A DNA stretch of 64,000 nt from Leucobacter sp. cx-42 (lineage in GTDB: Bacteria > Actinomycetota > Actinomycetes > Actinomycetales > Microbacteriaceae): NCBI RefSeq assembly GCF_014529985.1, contig NZ_JACVMU010000007.1:186001-250000 (forward strand), read 5' to 3'. Below, in pieces: positions 37,972 through 47,812 of this stretch (within the stretch, counting starts at the first letter, position 1; each line of letters starts with the position of its first letter). Position numbers and translations under genes: made by a program. Under the pieces are notes generated by a model. That model did no database searches. It was not told where the DNA came from and was given only the letters and a program-made list of their open reading frames with translations.

Positions 37972-38082
37972 GTTTGAAGTGCCTCCATGTGTCAGTGATA
38001 GGCCACGCAGGGGTGCTCCCACGTAACTAGTCACAAGTGTATGCTTCCTTTCCTGAGATTCCTGGTGCCATAATGGAGATTG

Positions 38083-39324
38083 ATGAACACAGCTTTCGCC
38101 AATCCGGCAAACACACCCGCAGCTGACAGTCTGACCCACCAGCCATGGATCCCCCTTGAGGATCTCCTGCACGACTATCAGCTGGGTCTCGTCGTGATTG
38201 CTGGCGGTGGCGGTGATGCCGGCGCGCGGCCTGTGCAGTGGGTTCACCCCAGCGATCTCGTCGATCCTGCGCCGTTCCTCACCCCACGAACTGTCCTGCT
38301 GACGACCGGCGTCCAGTTCCCCGGCACGCTCTCCCCCGGCACCGCGGAAACCTACGTCACGCGTCTCGTTGATGCCGGCGTGTCTGCGCTCGGCGTCGCA
38401 GTCGGGCTGCGTTGGGACCGCATCCCCCCGACACTGATTCGCGCATGCGAGGAGCACCGTCTTCCGCTCGTCCGCGTTCCCTACGACACCCCGTTCATCG
38501 CGATTTCGCGTGCGGCAACCCGCCTCATCGAGGCTGCCGTACACGCCCGCAGCATGGATCGCACGGATAACCTTTCTCGAGCACAGCGATCCGCGCCCCA
38601 TCTCGCGCGTGTGGAATCGGCCGTGCGTTCTGCCGTGTTGCGGCTCCTCACTGCCGGTGAGATCGAACTCGCAACCTCGGTTGCTGCCGAGCTGCTCCCT
38701 CCGCTCCCGCGCGGTCAGATCGTTGTGCTGAGCCTCGATGATCGCTCCGGCGCGGTGCGCCCAGCGATCGACTCAGCCATTGACGGCGTGATTTCAGGCG
38801 ACCTCGATCATCGCTCGCTCATTGTGTGTGAGACGTCGCGGCTGGCGCCGATCCGCCGTCTGCTTGATCGTAACCAGGTCGCCGCGGGGGTATCCGAGCG
38901 CGGTCGCCACGACGACCTCACGACCCTCATTGATCAGGCGGATCGCGCGCTCGAGAACGCGCAATCGCTCGAGGCACCGAGCATCGTTGAGTATCGCCCG
39001 TCGATGCATTCTGGCGTGCTGCAGTTGCTCACGAAGAGCCGTGAGGCGCGACGTCGCGCACACGGTTTGCTCGCCCCTATCACGGCACACGATGAGCGGC
39101 ACGGCGACACCATTCTCGTGAGCCTCGAAACCTGGCTCGCGCACAACGGTCAGCTCTCACCCGCCGCGGAAGACCTCGGCGTGCACCGGCACACGCTCCG
39201 CTCACGCATCAGGACGGCCGCGAGTCTCCTGCAACGTGACATCGACTCCCCCGATACCCGTGCCGAGATCTGGACGGCACTGCGCCTCCTGCACGCCGAA
39301 CAGCAGGGCGAGAGCGCGCGCTAG
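38083..39324 (+). CDS. PucR-family transcription regulator, probable GABA-locus activator
   Basis: The 413-residue protein has an N-terminal PucR-like sensing domain (residues ~20-150) and a C-terminal PucR helix-turn-helix (SLETWLAHNGQLSPAAEDLGVHRHTLRSRIR). ATG 38083 with GGAGA upstream is preferred to TTG 38080. A PucR-type regulator (GabR) controls gabTD in Corynebacterium glutamicum; the divergent position here, 111 bases from gabT, suggests the same job. Its last four bases overlap thiL on the other strand. Confidence 0.88.
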   Translation: MNTAFANPANTPAADSLTHQPWIPLEDLLHDYQLGLVVIAGGGGDAGARPVQWVHPSDLVDPAPFLTPRTVLLTTGVQFPGTLSPGTAETYVTRLVDAGVSALGVAVGLRWDRIPPTLIRACEEHRLPLVRVPYDTPFIAISRAATRLIEAAVHARSMDRTDNLSRAQRSAPHLARVESAVRSAVLRLLTAGEIELATSVAAELLPPLPRGQIVVLSLDDRSGAVRPAIDSAIDGVISGDLDHRSLIVCETSRLAPIRRLLDRNQVAAGVSERGRHDDLTTLIDQADRALENAQSLEAPSIVEYRPSMHSGVLQLLTKSREARRRAHGLLAPITAHDERHGDTILVSLETWLAHNGQLSPAAEDLGVHRHTLRSRIRTAASLLQRDIDSPDTRAEIWTALRLLHAEQQGESAR

Positions 39325-40382
39325 TTCGACCCTGGCGGAACGACGAGGTACGGGTCCCAGCCAGCCGGCGACACCGGCGCGCCGTCAAGCAGTACGCCGG
39401 GCGTCGTGGCGGGGCCGTCAGCGGGGTTTGCGCTTGCTTCGTCCCCCTCACGCGTGACGACCTCACCGATCCGTACGAATCCTGCGGGAAGCGCGTCATC
39501 GGCAGGGAACGTCGCCAGCAGGCCATGATCCTCACCGCCGAACAGCATCGCGGGGACGCTTACAGCTTCCCCAGCCTGCTCGCCGAAGCCGGCGCACAGC
39601 AGATCCGCGCGCAGTGCCATCGTCACCCCACTCGCCGCCGCAATGCGCGAGGCATCGAGGGCAAGCCCATCTGACACGTCCATCATTGCGGTCGCACCAG
39701 CCTGCGCCGCGACGACGCCAAGTGAGATCGGCGGGACCGGAGCAAACTGCGCAGCAATCGCAGCCGGGTGGGCGGATCGCAACTCCCCCAACGTGCGCGA
39801 GTGCGCCGTGCCGTCAGCCTCGGTGGCGTCAGCAAAGAGCTGCGCGAGCCCCTGGCCCGCAAGTCCGAGCTGGCCAGCGTACGCCACCACGTCACCGACC
39901 CGCGCCCCAGAGCGCAACACCGGCGTCTGGGATCCCAGATCGCCGAGCGCGGTCACCGCGGCCATGAGGACAGGGGCGCGACCGAGATCGCCGCCCACAA
40001 CGCCGCAGCCAGGAGCCAGTTCAGCGCACGCTGCGGTGAGTCCGCGCGCAACCTCTTCGAGGTAGTGGACGGGCAGATCTCGCGGTACCGCGAAGGCGAC
40101 CGTGAGTCCGACGGGCACCGCGCCCATCGCTGCAACGTCTGAGAGGTTCGTGGCCGCGAGCTTCCACCCCAGGTCGAATCCGCTATGCCAGGCCAGGCGA
40201 AAGTCGGGTCCCTCGATCATGGTGTCGGTCGTCACGACACTCTCGCCCGCGTACCCCAGCACGGCACAGTCGTCACCGGGGCCGACACGTGCGGCTGCAG
40301 CGGGACCGAGATTCCGGAGCACACGCGCAAGGACACCGGCCTCGCCAAGTTCGCCAACTGTCACGTCTTCTGAGCCAATCAC
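39321..40382 (-). CDS. thiL: Thiamine-monophosphate kinase
   Basis: ThiL phosphorylates thiamine phosphate to the diphosphate cofactor. The product has GELGEAGVLARVL, VGPGDDCAVLGYAG (Mg-ATP site), TTDTMIEGPDF, AATNLSDVAAMGAVP, GGDLGRA and MMDVSDGLALDASRIA, all in family order. GTG 40382 gives 353 residues and fits the family start; the longer open frame overlaps the divergent DUF3515 gene. Its stop overlaps the PucR gene stop tail to tail. Confidence 0.92.
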   Translation of the reverse strand: MIGSEDVTVGELGEAGVLARVLRNLGPAAAARVGPGDDCAVLGYAGESVVTTDTMIEGPDFRLAWHSGFDLGWKLAATNLSDVAAMGAVPVGLTVAFAVPRDLPVHYLEEVARGLTAACAELAPGCGVVGGDLGRAPVLMAAVTALGDLGSQTPVLRSGARVGDVVAYAGQLGLAGQGLAQLFADATEADGTAHSRTLGELRSAHPAAIAAQFAPVPPISLGVVAAQAGATAMMDVSDGLALDASRIAAASGVTMALRADLLCAGFGEQAGEAVSVPAMLFGGEDHGLLATFPADDALPAGFVRIGEVVTREGDEASANPADGPATTPGVLLDGAPVSPAGWDPYLVVPPGSN

Positions 40383-40439
40383 ACTCGCAACTGTAGCCTC
40401 TCGGGGTTTCCTCCAGCGCGGCTCGCTAGAGTTGATGCT

Positions 40440-40946
40440 GTGTTTGATTCGCTGATCCGCCGCCCGCGCACGCTTGCCACTCTCGGTCTGATTGCGGTTG
40501 CCGCTCCGCTCGCCCTCTCGGGCTGCGCCGGCCCCGCTCCCATGCACGCGGCTGACGACGCGAACAACCCCGCCTGCGCCGACGTCATTGTGCGACTGCC
40601 CGACACGGTCGCAGACCTGCAGAAGCGTGCCACCAACGCACAGTCGACCGGCGCCTGGGGCAACCCCGCCGACGTTGAGCTGCGCTGTGGCATCGAGACG
40701 AGCGGCCCCACCACCGACATGTGCGTGAATGTCAACGACGTCGACTGGATCATCGACGAATCGCAGGCTCCCCTCTACCGCTTTGAAGCGTACGGTCGCG
40801 AGCCCGGCCTCGAGGTCTACGTGAACGGTGACAAGGTGAGTGGCACCTCGGTCGTGACCGATCTTGCGGCGGTCGCAAAGCAGCTTCCCCAGGTGCGCGA
40901 GTGCACCGGCTACGCAGACAGCATGGCGATCGCAAACGACAAGTAG
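40440..40946 (+). CDS. DUF3515 lipoprotein
   Basis: A 168-residue protein starting with GTG. The signal peptide ends in a lipobox (LALSGC), followed by the DUF3515 pattern: C-ADV, a PDTVADLQKR helix, WGNPADVELRCGIE and DWIIDE. The function is unknown, but the gene lies between ddl and thiL in many Microbacteriaceae. It is divergent from thiL and convergent with ddl. Confidence 0.88.
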   Translation: MFDSLIRRPRTLATLGLIAVAAPLALSGCAGPAPMHAADDANNPACADVIVRLPDTVADLQKRATNAQSTGAWGNPADVELRCGIETSGPTTDMCVNVNDVDWIIDESQAPLYRFEAYGREPGLEVYVNGDKVSGTSVVTDLAAVAKQLPQVRECTGYADSMAIANDK

Positions 40947-40965
40947 CCGTCACCGCAACGACGAC

Positions 40966-41009
40966 CACGCGAAAGGCCCCGGGGATCTCTCCTCGGGGCC
41001 TTTCGCGTG
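40966..41009. terminator. Bidirectional terminator between the DUF3515 gene and ddl
   Basis: A perfect 15-bp stem (40966-40980 with 40995-41009) with further pairing inside the loop. The stem contains GAAAGGCCCC/GGGGCCTTTC, so each direction has a short run near the base. It sits between convergent genes. Confidence 0.88.
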
Positions 41010-41017
41010 CGTGGCGA

Positions 41018-42127
41018 TTAGTACATCGGGCGCTTCTCGATTGCGAGCTCAACGAGCTCAGTGATGAGGTCGGTGTATCCGAGGCCTGATGCCTCCCACA
41101 GGCGCGGGTACATCGAGATCGGAGTGAACCCGGGCAGGGTGTTGATTTCGTTGAGCACGGGTCCTTCCTCGGTGAGGAAGAAGTCGATGCGCGAGAGGCC
41201 AGCGCACTGGCAGACCTCAAACGCGAGCACGGCTGCGTCGCGGATCGCCGCAAACTCCGCCTCGGTCACGTCTGCGGGCAGTGCGAGCTCGATGCCTGCC
41301 GCACCGAGGTACTTTGCCTCGAAGTCATAGAAGTCACGGCCGGTGAAGACAATCTCACCAATCACCGAGCTCGTACGCGGGCGTGCGTCGCCGCGACCCT
41401 CGAGCACAGCGATCTCAACCTCGCGACCGGTGACGCCCGACTCGATGAGCACCGTGCGGTCCTCTGCGAAGGCGAGTTCGAGCGCTGCGGGAATCTGCGA
41501 TGCCTCGGTGACGCGGCTGACGCCGACACTCGAGCCGGCGCGGGCAGGCTTCACGAAGAGCGGGTAGGTGAGACCTTCGTCGATCCGCTGAACAAACGCG
41601 GGATCGCGCTCGATCTGCTCGCGGGTCACGGTGCGCCACGGCGCGACCGCGATGCCCGCATCAGCGAGCACGGTCTTGACTGCGTGCTTGTCCATGCAGA
41701 GCGCCGAGCCAAGCACGCCGCTACCAACGTAGGGAACCCCCACGAGGTCAAGCATGCCCTGTACCGTGCCGTCTTCACCGTACGGGCCGTGCAGCATCGG
41801 CAGCACCGCATCGATGTCACCGAGGGGGCGGATCGCGCCCGCTGCGTCGATGACAGACAACTCGCGCGTCTCAGTGGAGGCGGGCCACAGCACACGGGTG
41901 CCGTTGTTCTGTACCTCAGGCAGTGCGCCAGCCTCGAGTCGGTACTCAGCAAGATCGGATTCCTGCATGAGAACGTTTGCGCCCTGCTTGGTGATACCAA
42001 CGAGGATCACATTGAACTGCTCACGATCAATCGCACGCAGCACGCCAGCAGCGGTCACACAGCTGATGCCGTGCTCGCTCGAACGTCCACCAAACAGGAT
42101 GACAACAGTGCGCTTCGCAGAGCTCAT
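41018..42127 (-). CDS. ddl: D-alanine--D-alanine ligase
   Basis: Makes D-Ala-D-Ala for peptidoglycan. The 369-residue ATP-grasp enzyme has GGRSSEHGISCVTA near the start, LHGPYGEDGTVQGMLDL, PLFVKPARAGSSVGVSRV, the RIDFFLTEEGPVLNEINTLPGFT metal site and MYPRLWEASG. ATG 42127 overlaps the gpsA stop by one base. It is the last gene of the leuC-leuD-murA-plsC-gpsA-ddl run. Confidence 0.95.
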   Translation of the reverse strand: MSSAKRTVVILFGGRSSEHGISCVTAAGVLRAIDREQFNVILVGITKQGANVLMQESDLAEYRLEAGALPEVQNNGTRVLWPASTETRELSVIDAAGAIRPLGDIDAVLPMLHGPYGEDGTVQGMLDLVGVPYVGSGVLGSALCMDKHAVKTVLADAGIAVAPWRTVTREQIERDPAFVQRIDEGLTYPLFVKPARAGSSVGVSRVTEASQIPAALELAFAEDRTVLIESGVTGREVEIAVLEGRGDARPRTSSVIGEIVFTGRDFYDFEAKYLGAAGIELALPADVTEAEFAAIRDAAVLAFEVCQCAGLSRIDFFLTEEGPVLNEINTLPGFTPISMYPRLWEASGLGYTDLITELVELAIEKRPMY

Positions 42128-43230
42128 CACTTGCTCCCCTTCAATCGGCTAATAAACCGCTTCCAGCGGCCTCCCGCCTCGACCGCGAGCTTGAGCTCGG
42201 GCTGCGGGATATCGTCTTCGGTCGCGAGATGCGGACCAAGATTGTGTGGCTTCATGGTGCCCTCAAGCACCATCTTCACCTGCTGCACGATCGGCATTGT
42301 GATGCCGAGCTCAGACGCAACCTTCAGCACCGGATCAACCGAGGTGATGCCCTCAGCAGTCTGGTTCATCTGCGCCTTCGTCTCTTCGAGAGTGAATCCC
42401 TGACCAATGAGACGGCCAGCGGTATTGTTACGTGACAGCGGCGACTGGCAAGTTGCGATGAGATCGCCAAGGCCGGCGAGGCCGGAAAGCGTGATCGGAT
42501 CCGCGCCAAGTGCGACCGCAAACTCGGTCATCTCAGCGAGACCGCGCGTAATGATCGCGGCTTTCGTGTTTTCGCCGTACCCCACGCCATCGACGATGCC
42601 GATCGCGAGCGCGATGAGGTTCTTCAGCACGCCACCCAGCTCAGTGCCAGGAATGTCAGTATTCACGAACGTGCGGAAGTACGGTGCGGCCGCAGCCGAC
42701 GCGATTTCCTGCGCGATCGCGAGGTTCGCACAGGAGGCGACAGCACCGGTGGGCTGCTCCTTCGCGATCTCAAGCGCGATGTTCGGGCCGGAGACGACAC
42801 CGATGCGCCACGGATCGAGATCGAGGGTGTCCTCAATAACCTCGGTCATCCGCATGGTCGTCGAACGCTCGAGGCCCTTCACCAGGCTCACGAGCACACT
42901 GCGCGGATCAAGGTAGGGCTCAATGTCTTCGAGGTTCTGACGCAGGGTCTGACTCGGAACCGCGAGGAATACGATCTCAGCGCCGGTCAGGACCTCTTCA
43001 AGATCTGAGGAGGCGTACAGCGACTCAGGGAGCTCAATGTCAGGCAGGTACCGGCTATTGCGGTGCTCAACATTGATCTCCTCGGCGACCTCTGGACGGC
43101 GCGCCCAGATGCGCGTCTCGGAGCCAGCATCACAGAGCACCTTCGCAAAGGTCGTGCCCCAGCTGCCCGCGCCGACGACGGCAACGCGGCGGCCGCGCTT
43201 ACCTGTTGGCGTTCGCCCGGTGTCGATCAA
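42127..43230 (-). CDS. gpsA: Glycerol-3-phosphate dehydrogenase [NAD(P)+]
   Basis: Supplies glycerol-3-phosphate for phospholipid synthesis. The N-terminal Rossmann motif VAVVGAGSWGTTFAKVL, the VLVSLVKGLE segment, the catalytic lysine region GVLKNLIALAIGI and GYGENTKAAIITRG fit the family at 367 residues. The start is TTG at 43230, overlapping the plsC stop (TTGA). Adjacent plsC uses its product, so the pair forms a lipid-synthesis unit. Confidence 0.94.
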   Translation of the reverse strand: MIDTGRTPTGKRGRRVAVVGAGSWGTTFAKVLCDAGSETRIWARRPEVAEEINVEHRNSRYLPDIELPESLYASSDLEEVLTGAEIVFLAVPSQTLRQNLEDIEPYLDPRSVLVSLVKGLERSTTMRMTEVIEDTLDLDPWRIGVVSGPNIALEIAKEQPTGAVASCANLAIAQEIASAAAAPYFRTFVNTDIPGTELGGVLKNLIALAIGIVDGVGYGENTKAAIITRGLAEMTEFAVALGADPITLSGLAGLGDLIATCQSPLSRNNTAGRLIGQGFTLEETKAQMNQTAEGITSVDPVLKVASELGITMPIVQQVKMVLEGTMKPHNLGPHLATEDDIPQPELKLAVEAGGRWKRFISRLKGSK

Positions 43231-44003
43231 AAGCGCCCCGTCTCTGTCTGCTGATGCTTACTTGGGTCCCAACGCTCCGCGGGAGCCTGCTCACCGCGGA
43301 GACCCTCAAGCAGTGCCGTGATCTCGTTCATGAGCAACACGGTCGCCTCGTTGATGGTCTTCTGGTCGTGGGGTTTGCCGTCAAACCGGCTCAGGTCAAT
43401 TGGCTGGCCGACAGCGACATGAATGGTCTTGCGCGGGAACGGATGAATGCGCTTCGCGTAGCGCGGCATGAGTTCCTGTGTGCCCCAGTGCGCAACCGGG
43501 ATCAACGGAATGCCCGACTCGAGCGCGAGGCGAACCGCGCCAGCTTTGCCGCGCATGGGCCAGAGGTCAGGGTCACGGGTGAGCGTACCCTCGGGATACA
43601 CGATGACGCCCGCGCGCTGCTCAATGAGCTGGTTTGCCGCACCCATGGGGTTGTTCTTCGTCTGCGCCGAACGCGCAGCGCCCTGACGCTCGACAGGAAT
43701 CTGACCCGACTTGCGAAGCAGCCAACCGAACACGGGAATCTTGAACAGGCTTGCCTTTGCCATGAAGCGGGGAACGCGACCGAGCTTCCAGGTTGCAACA
43801 CCCATCGCGATCGGGTCGATCTCGCTGTAGTGATTCGGCGCGAGAATAAACGGACCCTCAAGCGGAATCTTCGAGTCGGGCGTGTACCGGTAGCGCGTCA
43901 TGAGCGCCCAGATCGGAAGCACGAGCCCGGCGAGGATCCAAAACACGGATGGGCGTCGTTTTTCGGCGGAGGATCGCCCTCGTAGCTTCACCGTGTTAGT
44001 CAT
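43227..44003 (-). CDS. plsC: 1-acyl-sn-glycerol-3-phosphate acyltransferase
   Basis: Acylates lysophosphatidate to phosphatidate at the membrane. The catalytic NHYSEID (NHx4D) and the substrate motif YPEGTLTR are present, with an N-terminal hydrophobic segment (VFWILAGLVLPIWALM). ATG 44003 is chosen over an upstream start that would fall in the murA terminator. 258 residues. The frame ends in a Gln/Thr-rich tail. Confidence 0.9.
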   Translation of the reverse strand: MTNTVKLRGRSSAEKRRPSVFWILAGLVLPIWALMTRYRYTPDSKIPLEGPFILAPNHYSEIDPIAMGVATWKLGRVPRFMAKASLFKIPVFGWLLRKSGQIPVERQGAARSAQTKNNPMGAANQLIEQRAGVIVYPEGTLTRDPDLWPMRGKAGAVRLALESGIPLIPVAHWGTQELMPRYAKRIHPFPRKTIHVAVGQPIDLSRFDGKPHDQKTINEATVLLMNEITALLEGLRGEQAPAERWDPSKHQQTETGRF

Positions 44004-44025
44004 GTCCCCAATTATCCCGGAAAAG

Positions 44026-44057
44026 CATGATGGCGCGTGCATGCACGCGCCATCATG
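44026..44057 (-). terminator. Perfect 32-bp palindrome after murA
   Basis: 44026-44041 is the exact reverse complement of 44042-44057, giving a ~14-bp stem with a tetraloop. On the minus strand it is followed by GCTTTTCC. It lies 54 bases past the murA stop and would separate leuCD-murA from plsC-gpsA-ddl. Confidence 0.85.
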
Positions 44058-44110
44058 GATGAATCTTGTCAGCCCAACAACAGAGAAACTGTGTTGCTGG
44101 CCGGTCGAAC

Positions 44111-45517
44111 TTACCCTTCGAAGACGAAGTCTGCGCCGAGCAGACGAAGCTTCTCGATGAAGTTCTCGTAGCCGCGAGAGATGATTCCGAGGTTCGTCAC
44201 CTTAGTCTGTCCCTCTGCGGTGAGACCGGCGATGAGGTAGCTGAAGCCACCACGCAGGTCAGGAACTTCAATCTCAGCGCCCTTCAACGGAGTCGGGCCC
44301 GAGATCACTGCAGCCTGTTCAAACTCGCGACGCTTCACGCGACGGTTTTCGTCGTGCAGACCATCGCGGAAGACCTCGATGTTTGCACCCATCTTGTTGA
44401 GCGCGTCGGTGAAGCCGAAGCGGTTCTCGTAGACGGTCTCGTGAATCGTCGAAACGCCCTCCGCCTGGGTGAGCGCAACCACGAGGGGCTGCTGCCAGTC
44501 GGTCATGAAGCCGGGGTGCACATCAGTCTCGATGGTCACAGGCTTCAGTTCACCACCGGGGTGGAAGAAGCGAATGCCGTCGTCCTGGATGTCAAAGTCG
44601 CCGCCAACCTTACGGAAGACATTGAGGAAGGTCATCATCTCTTCCTGACGAGCGCCGCCAACGAAGACATCTCCCTTGGTCGCGAGCGCAGCCGAAGCCC
44701 AGCTTGCAGCTTCATTGCGGTCGAACAGTGCACGGTGGTCGTAGCCACGGAGCTCTTCGACGCCCTCAATGAAGATCACGCGGTTGGGCTCAACCGTGAT
44801 GATCGCGCCCATCTTCTGCAGGATGCAGATGAGGTCGGTGATCTCCGGTTCAATAGCAGCGTTGCGAAGCTCAGTCTGGCCCTTGGCGAGCACACTCGTG
44901 AGCAGCACCTGCTCAGTCGCGCCAACCGACGGATACGGCAGCTCGATGTTTGCGCCGTGCAGACCGTTGGGAGCTGTCAGGCTGATGCCGCTCGGCAGCT
45001 TCTCAACGACCGCACCAAACTTCCGGAGCGCATCCAGGTGGAAGTCAATCGGGCGATCGCCAATGCGGCAGCCACCGAGGTCAGGAATGAACGCCTCACC
45101 CAGGCGGTGCAGCAGCGGTCCACAGAACAGGATGGGAATACGCGAGGAACCGGCGTGCGCATCGATGTCTGCGTGGTGTGCAATTTCAACGTTCGACGGA
45201 TCGAAACGCCATTCGCCCGGCTCTTCACCGCGGGTCACAAGGACACCGTGCAGCGCGAGCAGGCCAGCAACCACGCGAATGTCAGAGACATTCGGCACGT
45301 TGCGAAGCACACTCGGGGTCTTGCCGAGGAGCGCAGCAACCATTGCCTTGGGGGCAAGGTTCTTGGCGCCACGCACCTCAATACGACCCATGAGCGGACG
45401 ACCACCGTTGATGATGATCTCGTCAGAGGTCAAGCCGACACGAGCGCCCGCCTTTTGGGCGTCCTTCTTGAGTCCAGAAGCTTCGCTGTTGTCGTCCTGA
45501 TGCTCTAGCTGAGTCAC
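44111..45517 (-). CDS. murA: UDP-N-acetylglucosamine 1-carboxyvinyltransferase
   Basis: First committed step of peptidoglycan synthesis: adds enolpyruvate from PEP to UDP-GlcNAc. The product has [37 protein letters not shown] (catalytic Cys, fosfomycin target) and [16 protein letters not shown] 45517 overlaps the leuD stop (GTGA), giving 468 residues with a ~30-residue N-terminal extension compared with E. coli MurA. Coupling to leuD is common in this group. Confidence 0.95.
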   Translation of the reverse strand: MTQLEHQDDNSEASGLKKDAQKAGARVGLTSDEIIINGGRPLMGRIEVRGAKNLAPKAMVAALLGKTPSVLRNVPNVSDIRVVAGLLALHGVLVTRGEEPGEWRFDPSNVEIAHHADIDAHAGSSRIPILFCGPLLHRLGEAFIPDLGGCRIGDRPIDFHLDALRKFGAVVEKLPSGISLTAPNGLHGANIELPYPSVGATEQVLLTSVLAKGQTELRNAAIEPEITDLICILQKMGAIITVEPNRVIFIEGVEELRGYDHRALFDRNEAASWASAALATKGDVFVGGARQEEMMTFLNVFRKVGGDFDIQDDGIRFFHPGGELKPVTIETDVHPGFMTDWQQPLVVALTQAEGVSTIHETVYENRFGFTDALNKMGANIEVFRDGLHDENRRVKRREFEQAAVISGPTPLKGAEIEVPDLRGGFSYLIAGLTAEGQTKVTNLGIISRGYENFIEKLRLLGADFVFEG

Positions 45518-46119
45518 GCGTTCTCCTTCACCGGAAGCGTCTGCGGCATCCAAGCCGGACGACGCTTCTCGAAAGCGGTAATGTCTGCCTCGTTACGCAG
45601 GGTCAACGAGATGTCGTCGAGTCCTTCAAGCAGACGCCAGCGAGTGTAGCTGTCGATCTCGAAAGGAACCTGCAGGTCGCCTGCAGTAACGGTCTGATCC
45701 TCGAGGTTGACGGTGAGCTCAAGCCCGGGTGCAGCGTCCATTGCTGCCCAGAGACGCTCAACATCAGCCTCGGAAACCTGCGCGGCAAGCAGACCCTGCT
45801 TGCCCGAGTTACCACGGAAGATATCTGCGAAACGCGAAGAGATAACGACCTTGAAGCCGTAATCGCGGAGCGCCCACACGGCGTGCTCTCGCGACGAACC
45901 GGTACCGAAGTCCGGGCCTGCCACGAGGATCTGCGCGTTCTTGAACACGTCCTGGTTCAGCACAAAGTCAGCGTCTTCACGCCAGCGCGCGAAGAGCGCA
46001 TCGTCAAAGCCAGTCTTCGTGACGCGCTTCAGGTACACCGCGGGGATGATCTGATCCGTGTCGACGTTCGAGCGCTTCAGCGGCGCTGCAACACCCGAGA
46101 ATGTTTCGAATTTCTCCAT
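45514..46119 (-). CDS. leuD: 3-isopropylmalate dehydratase small subunit
   Basis: Works with LeuC to isomerise 2-isopropylmalate in leucine synthesis. The 201-residue product has [34 protein letters not shown] and the swivel-domain end. Its ATG lies two bases after the leuC stop and its stop overlaps murA. Confidence 0.96.
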   Translation of the reverse strand: MEKFETFSGVAAPLKRSNVDTDQIIPAVYLKRVTKTGFDDALFARWREDADFVLNQDVFKNAQILVAGPDFGTGSSREHAVWALRDYGFKVVISSRFADIFRGNSGKQGLLAAQVSEADVERLWAAMDAAPGLELTVNLEDQTVTAGDLQVPFEIDSYTRWRLLEGLDDISLTLRNEADITAFEKRRPAWMPQTLPVKENA

Positions 46120-46121
46120 GA

Positions 46122-47600
46122 TTACGCCTCAACCTTCTGAGCTGCGTGGTCTACACCGTTGGCCAGGTCTTCCTGGAGGTCCCAGGGGCTCGAGAGCGTG
46201 CCGCGGATCGCGGTCGCCGCTGCCACGAGCGGCGATACGAGGTGCGTGCGGCCGCCGTTGCCCTGGCGTCCCTCGAAGTTACGGTTCGAGGTCGAAGCGC
46301 AACGCTCACCGGGAGCGAGCTGGTCGGGGTTCATGCCGAGGCACATCGAGCAACCGGCAAAGCGCCATTCGCCACCGAAGTCCTTGACGATCTTGTCAAT
46401 GCCCTCGGCCTCTGCCTCGAGACGCACGCGTGCTGAGCCGGGAACCACCATGAGGCGGATCCCCTCTGCCATCTGCTTGCCCTCGATCAGACGAGCGAAC
46501 TCGCGCAGATCATCGAGGCGTGCGTTGGTGCACGAACCCATGAACACTGCGTCAACCTTGATGTCCTTCATGTCCATGCCGGGTTCGAGTGCCATGTACT
46601 CAATTGCGCGTTCTGCAGCTGCGCGCTCGTTCGGATCCGCGATTTCAGCGGGAACCGGCACGCGCTCGCTCAGTGCGACGCCCTGACCCGGGTTGGTGCC
46701 CCAGGTCACGAACGGCTCGAGCTTGTTCGCATCGATGAAGATTTCCTTGTCGAAGGTCGCGCCCTCGTCGGTGGGCAGCGACTTCCAGTACTCAACTGCC
46801 GCATCCCAGTCAGCGCCCTCGGGAGCGTGGGGACGACCCTTGACGTACTCGAACGTGGTCTCGTCAGGAGCGACCATGCCTGCGCGTGCGCCTGCCTCGA
46901 TCGACATGTTGCAGATCGTCATGCGACCGTCCATCGACAGTGCGCGGATCGCAGAGCCACGGTATTCCAGGACATAGCCCTGGCCGCCGCCCGTGCCGAT
47001 CTGAGCGATCACTGCAAGGATGATGTCCTTTGCGGTAACGCCGGGGCGAAGGTCGCCGTCAACGTTGATCGCCATGGTCTTGAACGGCTTGAGCGGGAGC
47101 GTCTGCGTCGCCATGACGTGCTCAACCTCGCTCGTACCAATGCCAAATGCCAGCGCGCCAAACGCGCCGTGCGTCGAGGTGTGGCTATCGCCACAGACGA
47201 CCGTGATGCCGGGCATCGAGAGACCGAGCTGGGGACCGACAACGTGAACGATGCCCTGCTCCTTGTCGCCGAGCGGGTGTGCACGCACACCGAACTCTGC
47301 GACGTTCTTCCGAAGGGTCTCGATCTGCACGCGGCTGGTCGGCTCTTCAATCTCACGCGTAATGTTCAGCGTGGGAGTGTTGTGATCCTCAGTAGCGATC
47401 ATCAGGTCGACACGACGCAACGGACGGTCTGCCATGCGCAGGCCGTCGAATGCCTGCGGACTCGTCACCTCGTGAATGAGGTGGAGATCGATGTAAATCA
47501 GGTCAGGATCGCCGTTTTCACCCTTGACGACGACGTGATCGTCCCACAGCTTCTCTGCCAGGGTGCGGGGCTTCGTCGAAACGTTGCTCTGCTCAGTCAT
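46122..47600 (-). CDS. leuC: 3-isopropylmalate dehydratase large subunit
   Basis: Aconitase-family large subunit of 492 residues. The 4Fe-4S ligands are in [29 protein letters not shown] and [12 protein letters not shown]. It leads the leuC-leuD-murA run. A 212-base leader upstream holds a short Leu-containing frame and a strong hairpin, so attenuation is possible. Confidence 0.96.
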   Translation of the reverse strand: MTEQSNVSTKPRTLAEKLWDDHVVVKGENGDPDLIYIDLHLIHEVTSPQAFDGLRMADRPLRRVDLMIATEDHNTPTLNITREIEEPTSRVQIETLRKNVAEFGVRAHPLGDKEQGIVHVVGPQLGLSMPGITVVCGDSHTSTHGAFGALAFGIGTSEVEHVMATQTLPLKPFKTMAINVDGDLRPGVTAKDIILAVIAQIGTGGGQGYVLEYRGSAIRALSMDGRMTICNMSIEAGARAGMVAPDETTFEYVKGRPHAPEGADWDAAVEYWKSLPTDEGATFDKEIFIDANKLEPFVTWGTNPGQGVALSERVPVPAEIADPNERAAAERAIEYMALEPGMDMKDIKVDAVFMGSCTNARLDDLREFARLIEGKQMAEGIRLMVVPGSARVRLEAEAEGIDKIVKDFGGEWRFAGCSMCLGMNPDQLAPGERCASTSNRNFEGRQGNGGRTHLVSPLVAAATAIRGTLSSPWDLQEDLANGVDHAAQKVEA

Positions 47601-47672
47601 GTTTGCTTCTCTTCATTCTCTGCATGCGCGAAAACTCATCGCCCGCGCGTGAAACCGGTCATCACAAAGACT

Positions 47673-47740
47673 CCGCGGCGGGCGACCGATATGGGCTATT
47701 CCCCGCCGCGGCAAACAAGAAGCTGTTGCCACGAACGCAT
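47673..47740 (-). promoter_or_regulatory. Candidate leuC leader peptide and hairpin (attenuator)
   Basis: On the minus strand a 14-codon frame (47740-47696, MRSWQQLLVCRGGE) contains two adjacent CTT leucine codons. Its end overlaps the first arm of a perfect 10-bp G+C inverted repeat (47702-47711 with 47673-47682). The spacing fits ribosome-controlled folding in front of leuC. No ribosome binding site precedes the ATG and no U-run follows the hairpin, so the case is open. Confidence 0.4.
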
Positions 47741-47757
47741 GTCGGGAGTCTAGCACT

Positions 47758-47789
47758 CAGGGCGCCCTACCGATTGGTAAGGCGCCCTG
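47758..47789 (-). terminator. Hairpin after terC
   Basis: A 9-bp stem (47758-47766 with 47781-47789), one mismatch, then 4 more pairs and a GATT loop. It lies 24 bases past the terC stop. No U-run is present, so termination is likely but not certain. Confidence 0.5.
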
Positions 47790-47812
47790 GAATGGCAGAA
47801 CTCTCGGAGAAA

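Noticed and set aside
36457-37977. Plus-strand frame of 506 codons opposite gabT
   Set aside because: Antisense shadow of a well-identified gene; no ribosome binding site or family match.
37972-38601. Upstream extension of the gabT frame
   Set aside because: It overlaps the divergent PucR gene; the ATG at 37971 has GGAGG and the family N-terminus.
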